Assembly (NCBI GenBank): GCA_030737835.1
Contig: CM060847.1
Location: 20,796,433 to 20,860,432, forward strand
Length of the DNA stretch: 64,000 bases
DNA from: Acorus gramineus
Lineage: Eukaryota; Streptophyta; Magnoliopsida; Acorales; Acoraceae
Direction of reading: 5' to 3'
Shown: positions 23,232 through 34,100 of the stretch, in pieces
How positions within the stretch are numbered: position 1 is the stretch's first letter
Layout: the number at the start of each line of letters is the position of its first letter
The notes under the pieces: model-generated
Databases searched by the model: none
The model's input: only the letters and a program-made list of their open reading frames with translations
Told to the model about the DNA's origin: nothing
Program-made: the position numbers and the translations under genes

Positions 23232-26200
23232 ATGTTAAAAGTTCTTAATTGGAATGTTAGAGGTCTTAATGACCCGGTGAAAAAAGCAGCTGTCAAGGAA
23301 GCGGTGCTTGCTAATATGGTGTGCTTTGCATGTCTTCAAGAAACAAAAATGACTAGCTTCTCAAGTGCAGACCTACGTGCAGTGGGGGCGGGCAGATTGA
23401 ATGCTTTTGAAGCCAAGACGTCTGAAGGAGCCTCGGGAGGGATTGTCCTTCTATGGAATCATCAGTATTGGCAGAAGATCGATGTGGTAGTGGGAGTCTT
23501 CTCAATCTCGGTGGTGTTGAAAGAAGCGTCCACGGGTTGGTGTTGGTTGTGGATGGGTGTGCATGGTTCGAATGACGACTCGGCTAGGGGAGGTCTCTGG
23601 GAGAAGCTTAGTGATCTTCGTCAAGGGAGGGATCTTCCTTGGTGTATCATGAGAGACTTCAATGTCACCCGTTTCGTCGAAGATAGAAACAGGTTGGGTC
23701 TTATTACGCGAGCTATGTCAGATTTCTCAGATTGGATTGATGGTGAAGGTCTTATTGATATCCCTCTGATCAACCAGATGTTCACTTGGAGCAACCTTCG
23801 GGATCTTCCCTCGTGCGCCAAGCTTGATCGGGTGCTGGTGTCCCCGGATTGGGAGGAGAAGTTCCCTCTCTGCACCCTTCGTGGTCTACCCTGTCCTTGC
23901 TCTGATCACTCTCCTCTACTATTAGAAGGCGTTTGTATGCCTCGCAAGGTACGTCATTTCAGATTTGAGAATTGGTGGTTACATTGTCCTGATTTCAGGG
24001 AGGTGGTGGCATCATCTTGGGCAATCCCAGTTCCAAGCCTTATGGGTGCAAAACGATTGGCTTTTAAACTAAAGCGGTTGAAGGGCACTCTTAAACGATG
24101 GAATTCTGATTCGAAGACTACAAGGAGAAGGAGAAAGGCTGCTCTTGAAGCTGAGCTCGCCATGCTAGACTCACTTGAAGAATCGGCTCTATTATCAGCG
24201 GATGACATATTGCGACGGTGCACCATTAAAGATGAGTGGTGGTCGATCCTTCGAATGGAAGAGGCTGAATGGAGGCAGCGTTCTCGAGAGATTTGGTTGA
24301 AGGAGGGGGATGACAATACCAAGTTTTTTCACAAAGTTGCGAATCAAAGAAACCGATCCAACAGAATTACCCGATTGAGGTGGCATGATCAATTGTTGGA
24401 GAGCCCGTCTGAGATTGAACATGCTCTAGCTAGTCATTTTACTGAAGTGTTCAAGAAGAGAAGACATTGGGCTCCTGATTGGTTTGATGAAAACCTTGGA
24501 CGTGTTCCGGATGATGCATGGCAATCCTTGGATGTGCCTTTCTCTGAGCAGGAAATTCAGCATGCAATTTTCAGTATTGAAGCAGATAAAGCACCCGGAT
24601 CGAATGGCTTTGGTGCCCGTTTTTATCAGGTTTTCTGGAGTCTTGTTAAGCAGGATGTGCTTGATATGTTTGCTAATTTCTTTTTCGGAGTGCAGGGCAT
24701 TGGTTGCTTGAATGCTACGTTCTTTGCATTGATTAAAAAAAAAGGAGCTGTTGATGTTGGGGATTTTCGTCCCATCAGCCTTGTTAATGGGAGTTATAAA
24801 TTGATAGCAAAAGTACTTGCCAATCGGCTCAAACTCGTGATTGCCCATATGATTGAAGAGAATCAAACTGCTTTCATCCCAGGGCGGCTTTTGCAGGATG
24901 GCTTCATGGTGACACAAGAATGTATTACGGCAGTCTATCGGGATAAGAGGAAAGGTATTGTCATTAAGCTTGATTTTGCTAGAGCCTATGATAACTTGAA
25001 CTGGGACTTTCTCCTCAAGATGTTACACAGGCATGGGTTCGAACCAAATTGGCTTCGGATGGTGAATGTCACGCCCCAGGGCGGCCGTCCCCGGGACGCG
25101 GCAAGTGTATATAAAATATCAGAATCTACACAGGAGGTCAACAATATATCATACACAAGCAACCAGAGTGACACACAGACAAACAAAGAGGCTGACATGA
25201 TATATACACCAAATGCGGAAGCAAAAGACTGAATCTGTAAATAAACATACTACAGACTCGATACTCAATCATCTGTCCTGTGAGAGCCAATATACACAAA
25301 TACAACTGAATATATACAAACGCGTGCCAAGCACGGAAATAAAATACATACAGTCAAGAAGGGATGCTGATAGCCTCTGGCACTCGCGGAACGTAGCGCT
25401 GCTCCGCTACTGAAGGAATCCCTCGGACGGCTCCAACTGCTGCTCCGGCTCCAGCTCAGGCTCAGTGGCAACTGGGGAAAAACATATGCGAGGGGTGAGC
25501 CACACACTCAGTGAACAGCACAACCCATGCATCACAGACAATATTGACCACAATTCATTTATTTATCCAGCCTCTAAGTGGCATAACACATAACCCAGTG
25601 GGTCGCTCCATCGACGACCCACCACACCCTCACCCTCACCCTCAACAGGTGACGCATGATATTGGGACTGATAATCATCCAATCACAAAACCAGCGGGTC
25701 GCTCATCGCCAACCCACTACTCCCTCACCCTCACCCTACCACGGGTGACATAGGATTTTGGGACTAACTAGGCTGTTGGTCACCCTTGGTCCACCGATAG
25801 TCTCTCCTCCACTCCGTAGGCCGCTTGGTCTACTCCCACATTCAGCACAGTCCGAAACCAAATCAGGAGGTGCCTACTGATGGGAGCCCTCACCCACAAC
25901 TTCAGCACAGTCCGAAACCAAAATCAGGAGGCGCCTACTGATGGGAACCCTTGGAAGGGACGGCCTTTCTAACGCTGGGGCAGCCTCTACCGGATCCAAC
26001 GAAGGGGACATAACAGCCTATCCATACGCACATGATCCACTCGGATCCGCCGACTACACACCTCAACGACTCTAATGTCCTGAATTCCTCAGAATTCCTC
26101 CAGGGCGCATAACCAAGATGCGGGGAACATGTACAATAATAGCAAGGTTGGAATATTACTGGGGGAAAGAAACTTGGGAGGGCAGTGTGAGTTCTCGATA

Positions 26201-29200
26201 TAGGACACCCCGACAACCAAACAAGGAACACGGAGTACCCTAGCCCGGGTCTCACCGCTGTCCTCGCAAGGCCCCTCCCCTATAATATTCACTAAATATG
26301 CTAATAATCATACAATGGATAAATCATTAATTATCAACTAGAGATATAATATTATTGGGACAAGAACCTTGGGAGGGCAGCATGAGGTCCCGATACAGGA
26401 CATCCCGACAACCAAACAAGGAACACGGAGTACCCTAACCCGGGTCTCAATGTTGACCTCGCAAGGCCCCTCCCTATAATATTATCTAAAGCATGCAATT
26501 AAACCTTTAATTTAATAAATAAACTAGTAGGACACATGCATAGGCCAAGGCTTCCTAGCATGAGAACAGGGGGACAAGATACAGGGTTCTTACACCTATC
26601 CTAAGGGTGCAAGTCCCTAACATACAAGTCTAGGGTGGCATGCATTCTACACATAAATCATGCTGCATGGATTAATATTTATAACAGGCTAATATACATC
26701 CATGGTGCCCCAGGGGAGGGCAATACACTCCCAAGTGAGTAGTATGCCTCCCTACTGGGTTGGATTGTCCCACTCACCAGAAGCCGGGTCGTCGCGCGAC
26801 TGTCCGTCAAGATCTGCAAGACAGGGTAGTAACTTGGTGAGTAAAACCCACAAATACTACAAAATATACCAAGCTACACAAATAAATACCCAACACTGGG
26901 GCAAACGTACATACGGCCTGTACGCATGCTAGCCCGAGCACCCAGGCACACTCCCGCACCCCCGGCAACCATCCGCACGGCCAACCACCCCGGATGCGCC
27001 GCCGCGCCTCAGCCCGCGCACCCAGGCTCCCCGCTGGGCCCCTGCCCGCCCGCCTGGACATGCAGCCGAGCCACCCGGGTGCACCGCGCGCCCACTGCGC
27101 CCCGCCGCAGCAGCCCGCGCGCACCCCGCACGCCCCGCGCTGACCCGCGAGCACACCGCACGCCCCGCGCGCCCAGCGCCTCGCCCCGCGCGCACCTCCA
27201 TCTCCGTCTCGCCCGCACCACCAGCCTCTACCCGCGCGCACGCCTGCGCCTCTGCCCTCCTCACTGCGCGCACGCCTGCGCCTCAGCCCAGCGCCCCGCG
27301 CGCATGCCCTCTGCAGTGCCCAGCGCCCAGCACCCTCGCCCAGCACCCGGTATCCGCGACCCAGCGCCCGACGCTCAGCGCCCAGCACCCGGGACCCTCA
27401 CCCAGCGCCCACGCGCACGCCCGCGCAACACGCGCCTAGCGCGCCTACCAGCCGGCCCGCGCTGCTGCCCGCGCTGCCTGCCTGCGCGCATCGCCGAGTG
27501 GCCCGAGCACCGCTCTCCTGCACGCCTGGCACTGCCCGCCTGATGCCCGAGCACCTCCTACCCAGCACGCCTACGCGCCCATCCTGCCTGCCCGGCCTGC
27601 CAGCGCGCACAGCCCAGCCAGCCTACCCAGCGCGCCCAGCACGCCCGCAGCACCACCCGAGCGCACGCCGCGCGCATGCCTGCGCGCACACACTCGCGCG
27701 CCCGGCCACCTGGTGCGCCTGCCTGCTGCGCCCGCTGCCAACTCACCCGGGACTGCTAGCCTCCCTGCCCGAGCTCCTCTACCACCCACCACCAGCCACC
27801 CCAAGGCCTCCGACCACCACCCACAGCCCTCCGACGGCCACCCACCGCCGCCGACCACCACCCAACCTCAAATCCACCCTCCTAACATACATCTAAGCAT
27901 GAAAAGAGAGGAAAAAGGGCTTACCAAGGGGAGGAAGAGATGTTCGGTTGCTCTCCGCGCACCGAAACCTTTCCCCAAAGGCCTCCAACGCCGGGATCTT
28001 CCTTGGCCCTCGAATTGGCCCAAACCAGAGGAGAAAAGAGGGGGGATGGAGGGGCCAATCTTCTCGGAATTCGAATCCGAGAACACCGGGGCGTAGATCG
28101 GGACCCGATCTACTCTTTCTATGTTATGGGTTTTGAGTTTCAAGCCCTCCAAGGGGCTTAAAAGCAAGAAAAATGGAGAAGGAGAGAGAGAGAGCTCAAG
28201 GAGGAAGATGATGAATAGTGCTAGACTTTTCTCACCCCTCTTATATAAAGTCAAGTCACTTAAAAACCCGGATACGCCCCGGAACTGCGAAATTTCAGAA
28301 ACGTTGCCGGAATTCGATGAAATTTTTGTGAGAGGCCTAAAATGGCACCAGGACACCAAATATGCAGTTATATTTCCAATCGGAGTCCTCTAACTCAGGA
28401 CGATAGCTAACAGTCCAAAAATTTAGCGGTTCCGATCGAAAACCGAAAAAAATGAAAAACTGCCAGAACGCTCCAACGGTTACCAGCAGGTTAAAAGTGA
28501 CACATATATAACAGTGAAGGAGTGCATTTCTACTGCTAAGGCTTCCGTTTTGGTCAATGGGAAGCCTTGTGGCTTCTTCCATCTCCATAAGGGACTGCGT
28601 CAAGGTGACCCATTGTCTCCATTATTGTTTGTGGTGGTCACTAATGTTTTTAGCAGGATGATGAAGTTAGCAGAGGCAGCAGGATGGATTAATGGGCTAC
28701 AATGTTCATTGGGCGGGCCATCAGTCTCGCATGTTCAGTATGCGGATGACACTGTTATCTTGTGTGAGGCAAATGAAGCTTCTATTAGAGGGATCCAACT
28801 CATTTGCAGAGTTTTTGAGCTCTTATCTGGGTTAAAGATTAACTTTCACAAGAGTACCATGCTTGGTATTAATGTGGATAGTGCTGAGTTGGATAGATTG
28901 GCCCATATTTTCTAATGTCACACTTCTGAGTTCCCTATCCGCCACCTGGGATTGCCCCTTCACCTTGGAAAATTCCTCAAGTCCGAATGGTCTCCCCTGA
29001 TTGAGAGATTCGAGCAGCGGTTGGAAGGTTGGAAGGGAAATCTCTTGAGCTCCGGTGGTCGGGTTATTCTTCTTCAGGCGGTCCTTTCAAACCTCCCAAT
29101 TTTTTTCCTTTCCTTATTTAAAATCCCGAAAGGGTTTTGGCTAGAAGTGATGCTATTAGGAAAAGATTTTTATGGAGTGGACCTGTGCGAGAAAGGAAAA

Positions 29201-30318
29201 AGGTGCATCTTGTTAAGTGGGATGTGGTTTGTAGTAGCAAATGTTCGGGTGGGCTTGGCATTTTAAACTTGGAAGACATGAACCGTGCTCTCCTTAGCAA
29301 GTGGAAATGGAGATGGGTGTCCAACCCTTCTCTTATTTGGCGAGGTGTGATTGAAGCGAGGTATCGATACTCTATCCAGCAGATCGATCGTTTCCCAAGG
29401 GGGGCTCCGAGGCCGTCTCAAATATGGGCTGGAATTCTAAATGCTACAGCCAACTTTCAAGAGACAATCCGTTGGAAGGTGGGTAATGGAGAGCGAATCC
29501 GTTTGTGGAAAGATGTCTGGATTGGTGACTTCTCTTTCGAGGTGAGTTTCCCAGATTTATTTGCCTTGGCTGCCAATCAAGACTGTACTGTTAATCAGTG
29601 TTGGGTGGTCGATCACACTGGTGGACATTGGGTGGTTTGTTTGCGGCGCGCCCCTTCAGCGGATGAGGCGGATCTTCTCCTTGCACTAACCCGTGAGCTC
29701 CAGGGGACAGTTCTAGTGGAGGGGAAGGGTGACAATGCACTATGGCGTCCTCAACCATCATCAACCTTCTCTGTGAAAAACTGTTATGACTGGTGGAGAC
29801 GCTCTAGACCATCCATTGAGGCGACTGCTTCAAAATTCCATGAATTTTGGAGGCCTAAGATCCCTTTGAGAGTTAAGTTCTTTCTATGGTTGATGTATCA
29901 AGGCAAACTTCTTACGAAGGAGTATAGAGCAAAGTGGGCACCTCATGAGGATGCAACGTGTCAAATGTGCGGAGAGGAGATAGAATCCATCAATCAGATT
30001 ATGCTAGAGTGCCCAGTGACAAAACAGGTTTGGTTCCGATTGATGGCGGCTTCTGAGATCGTGGTGGACTTCACCTCCATGGAAGGGTTATGGCATGCAG
30101 GTAGACTTTTGTGCTCTCGACGGGACAAGAGTGTAAAAGCTAAAGTTTCACAGATCCTTATTCCGGCGATAACTTGGGCGGTATGGCTTGCTCAGAATCA
30201 CTTGGTATTTAGGGGCACTCCAGTCTATGAGGAGAATGTCTGGGAGTTGATTGTGTTTTTTATCAAGTCCTGGGGCACCTCTTGTGTAGGGGCCAAAAAG
30301 GTGATTTGTAGGGGATAA
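23232..30318 (+). pseudogene. LINE ORF2 (endonuclease, reverse transcriptase, zf-RVT), split by LTR C
   Basis: Segments 23232-25066 and 28519-30318, about 1210 codons. The AP-type endonuclease shows NWNVRG (residues 6-11), QETK (36-39), RDFN (141-144, where the family usually has GDFN), LDRVLVS (198-204) and SDHSP (224-228). The reverse transcriptase shows DKAPGSNGF (452-460), DFRPISL (511-517) and DFARAYD (581-587, motif A). After the LTR come GLRQGDPLSP and the YADD active site at 28739-28750. The C-terminus has a zf-RVT finger (CQMC, then CPVTKQVWF). It is broken by a TAA at 28913-28915 and a frameshift near 29125-29137, besides the LTR. Confidence 0.88.
25067..28513 (-). mobile_element. 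Solo LTR, copy C, within LINE ORF2
   Basis: Starts TGTCACGCCCC, ends ATATATAACA, 3447 bp, with a perfect target duplication GTGAA (25062-25066 and 28514-28518) and intact flanking reverse transcriptase frame. It is the second promoter subtype: no W-box block, and a TATA box (TTATATAA at 28241-28248, read on the minus strand). It has an intact 21-bp palindrome (28093-28113), two 150-bp modules (about 26145-26290 and 26342-26487) and a splice donor of the form CTTGGTAAGC near 27917-27926. Confidence 0.92.
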
Positions 30319-30515
30319 ATTATCTGAAGAGGAGTAGTTGTTTTTGTCTCCTGTTGTTTTACCAGGAGATAGGGTAGATACCTCTTCTACTTTTATATCC
30401 GGTGGGTGTTTTTGTAAGTGTTTATGCTTTGGGTAACCCCTTTCTTTTCAATAAAATTAAGGGCGTATGCCTACCGTTTCTTAAAAAAAATAAAAATAAA
30501 AATAAAAAATATTGT

Positions 30516-31112
30516 CAAATATAAATATAAATAAATTGATAGACTTTTTATCCCTTTAAAATTAGGATAATTTATCATGAAAACTTCAACCCCTTCTAAA
30601 CTATCCCAAACCTCACTTACAGTCACAGAACTCACGAGCCTCTCGTCATCCTCCTTGACCTCCACCGATGCATCCCAACTGGTGGGATTCCCGGGAGTCC
30701 GCGAAAGTTTTTTTTTTTCCTTTCTCCCCCCCTCAATTTCATCGAAATGCAATTTTTTTCTTCTACCCCCCTCGATTTCATCGAAATGCAATCGAAGACA
30801 CAATTTGAGTTTTGTGTGATTCGGATTTACAAGGATCCGAATAGAACTTAATCCGTATAGCCCTTCCAATTTCTTTTCAGGCGGAGCTTACAAAACTCTC
30901 CCCCTCTCGATTTCATCGAAACGCAAAAGCTATTCCTTCTTCGTTCGTCTCATTTTATTTGTTCTTCGCCTCGATCGACTGAGATTCAAAGTTCGTCCTC
31001 TCTCTAAGGTTAGTATCTCCTCAGATCCGCCTCCGCCTCGATCTTTCTCGGTCTCTCTGTTTCAATCGTCTCCCAATTTTGTGTGTTTTTCGTTTTCAGG
31101 GCACAATAAAGC
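30516..31112 (+). promoter_or_regulatory. CAC2 promoter and 5' leader, with a leader intron
   Basis: This is the interval between the LINE tail and the CAC2 ATG. It has three copies of CTC[A/G]ATTTCATCGAAA[T/C]GCAA at 30732-30752, 30771-30791 and 30906-30926, each centred on TTTCATCGAAA, with C-rich CT tracts between. A probable 5' leader intron runs from a GTTAGT donor at about 31010 to an acceptor TTTTCAG at about 31093-31099, placing the ATG 14 bases downstream. Transcription start not determined. Confidence 0.55.
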
Positions 31113-34100
31113 ATGGACACAATGGTTTTCTGCAAATCGTTCACCACGCCTCCTGTAAGTCTATTGATCTCGCCCGAGCTCTCTTTCGGGGGTTCCGGAT
31201 TTGTTGTTTCAATTTTGCTATTTTTGAGAGTCAGTGATTCAGTAACCAATGCAGGGTTCCGTTTTTAATTTTCTTGAAATGTGTTCGTGCGTTTGTGTTT
31301 GATGTTTTTGGCATTTGGATTCTTTGTGGACTTCCGACATGCATATAGCGTGCAATTTGATTTTTTTCTTATTTGTATTTGTATGGCCTGAAAATCTTTT
31401 ATCAAAAATCATTTTTTTTTTTTTGTTGTAGTTGCATATATATTGTGGTAGAACTTGGTATGAGTTATGTAGATGTTGTCTAGTTGTTAATGCATCATCG
31501 CAGGATTTCTGGTTATTATCTATATAAAGAGGTTAGGTAATTCCTCTTAAAAAGATGCTGATTTTTGGAGTTTTGGTGGTTTGATTGAGATGGTGTTACA
31601 TTTTAAAATTTTGATTACTGATGAATGGAGGATTTATTTTACCTTTCATAAAAAAAAGATGGGAGGATTGATTTTTATTACTGGATTCAGTTGAATGCAT
31701 GATGTTCTTGAAATGATGTGTGGTGTCTATTATTCTAGATTTACCCATATAACAACTGGTGGACAGCATGTACTGTTGCTGATACCAATCATTAAAAAAA
31801 TCAGAATTTTGGGACCATTGAATTTTGTCGTAGTATCATGTGGGAGGTGAATTTTTACATCACAATAGTCTGTTTGTTCAGTTTTCTTATCAACTATTTA
31901 AATTTTGGATTGGTTTTGTTTGGATATCATGCTATACTATATAGCTTTACAGCCTGCCAACATTAATGTTCTTGAGGGAAAACTTAATATTAACTTCTTG
32001 CATTTGGATTTGTGAATTTTCTTGATATTGTGATTACATTCCCATTATTCACTTTAGTTGGTTTATATATCACAAGGGTTTATTTGCTGGACGGGCCAGA
32101 GGAATAGGGAGCTCTCAATGCACCTTTATAGCAGGCCAACTTGTGAATTTTCCCAAGCAAAGAATTGCATGCTTAAACAGAAAACTCAGGTCTAGGAGAG
32201 GTGGGGGAGCCCTTAGTGCGACCTGCCGGGATGAGAAGATTCTTGTGGCAAATAGAGGGGAAATTGCAGTCCGTGTGATCCGTACTGCTCATGAGATGGG
32301 GATTCCATGTGTGGCTGTCTATTCGACTATAGATAAGGATGCTCTTCATGTGAGACTAGCAGATGAAGCTGTTTGCATCGGTGAAGCATCAAGCAGTCAG
32401 TCGTAAGTGGTGTCGACTTTCCTTTGTCCTTGTAGAACTTAAAACTAGTCAAGTCTTTTGTTTGCTTGTATTTAGTGTTTTTTTTCTTCTAATGATGAAA
32501 TAAAAAGTTTCAAAATGATTGATGGGTTTTTTCTAATATTAATGGAGTCTAATATCACTATATGTTATATAATAGTTTAACTTATCTAATTGGATTGTTT
32601 TCTCTTCTTAAAAATCATAACATTTTTTTAGGCACAAGAACATTGAGAAAGTTTGTTTTCAGATGCATTTCACAGTTTTGGTGAAGTTAATATCACACTG
32701 ATTACATTTCTATTTTCTAGACATTCCCTGTAATCGGTCACTGGAAGTGTCTGATTGGTGCCTACCCTGCATTTTCTTTTTATATGTTTGATTTACTTCA
32801 TGTTTCTGCAGGTATTTGTTTATTCCAAATGTTCTATCTGCCGCTGTTAGTCGCGAGTGCACCATGTTGCATCCAGGTTATGGGTTTCTTGCTGAGAATG
32901 ATAATTTTGTGGATATATGCAGAGAGCATGGAATCAACTTTATCGGCCCTAATGTAAGTTCTTAACCATTTGACTTACAATGATAAGACAGCATATTGGA
33001 TTTTCTATTCCTAAAGCAAGTTTTGATTTTCCTAAAAGGCAACTGTCATATATCATAGTAAATTTGCAAATGAGGTTTCAAATTTAAGCATGTTATGTTT
33101 ATATTGTATATTTTAGTAAATGTTTGGGAAAAAGTAATATTGGTGTTCTATGTGTTTCTTGTTTTTCAAATTTATCTTCCTTCCTTTGGATCCTTGAAAA
33201 ATTTTCTGCTGTTTTGATGGTACAAGAATTTCTGTTTCTGATCAGTGTGGTTTGTGTTTGTTATCCATTTCCAGCCTGACAGCATTCGCATCATGGGTGA
33301 CAAAGCTACTGCCAGGAAAACAATGAAGAAAGCAGGTGTTCCTACAGTACCTGGAAGTGAGGGACTGTTACAGGTTGGAGAGCACACAAGCATCTGATTT
33401 GTGAGTTTTGGAAAATACGAATTTTCTATCCTCATTTTTTTCTGAACTTGTAGTCCACGGAGGAGGCAGTCAAGCTTGCTCATGAGATCGGTTTTCCTGT
33501 CATGATCAAGGTATATTGTCTTTCATGTCTTTCATTTTTTTAACTTTATGGAATAATAATATGATTAACTTCATTTCCCTCAGTGAAAAGATGAACCGTC
33601 CCATAAATGGTCACTGGCCTATATAGCCCTATAACTCAGTCCATTAACTCCCAATAAATAAAAGTCTCTCATCTATTCCATTAATATTTCACAGACAAAC
33701 AGCAGCAGCAACAAATTTGATTCCTGCATTTGGATATCCAATAATGGGAATTTGGCCTTGTCTAACAATCAATTAGCATTTGACAGTCATGCTGGGCAGA
33801 GCGAGTCTAGCATTATCATGAATCATGATATTGTGATTTAATTACACATACCTTGACTAGCAAGTTTTTTAGATTAATTCTGCATTTGCGTTCTAAAGTT
33901 CGTGTCACACTTGCTGGATGTATTACCCTCAATCCAACAGGCAACGTCATCCCTCCTCTTCTCTAAAGTGCATCTATGAAGCAAATTCTTTTTCAAACTT
34001 TTGGTTCTTTATTCAAAAAAAAGGTCTGGTTCTTTGACAATCCATAGAGAAAGTTAAAGAAAATTAACACCCATGTTTCACAGCCCTCCATGACATTTTC

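Larger units (their letters stand above)
18125..30515 (+). mobile_element. L1-type LINE with two nested solo LTRs
   Basis: A two-ORF plant L1-like retrotransposon. ORF1 has CCHC knuckles; ORF2 has an endonuclease, a reverse transcriptase and a C-terminal zf-RVT domain. The 3' end has an AATAAAATTAAGG stretch followed by an A-rich tail at about 30480-30515. The 5' end is not certain; it abuts the MITE copies. Solo LTRs B (18994-21809) and C (25067-28513) are later insertions; without them the element is about 6.1 kb. One stop and one frameshift in ORF2 show that it is inactive. No convincing LINE target duplication was found. The 3' end is about 600 bp upstream of the CAC2 start codon. Confidence 0.88.

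Noticed and set aside
23232..25066. ORF2 first part as a separate host endonuclease/reverse transcriptase gene
   Set aside because: It continues in frame after LTR C and has an A-rich 3' end, so it is one LINE.
32143..32406. Short plus-strand ORF as an independent small gene
   Set aside because: It is the main part of CAC2 exon 2; splice sites on both sides and family similarity show this.
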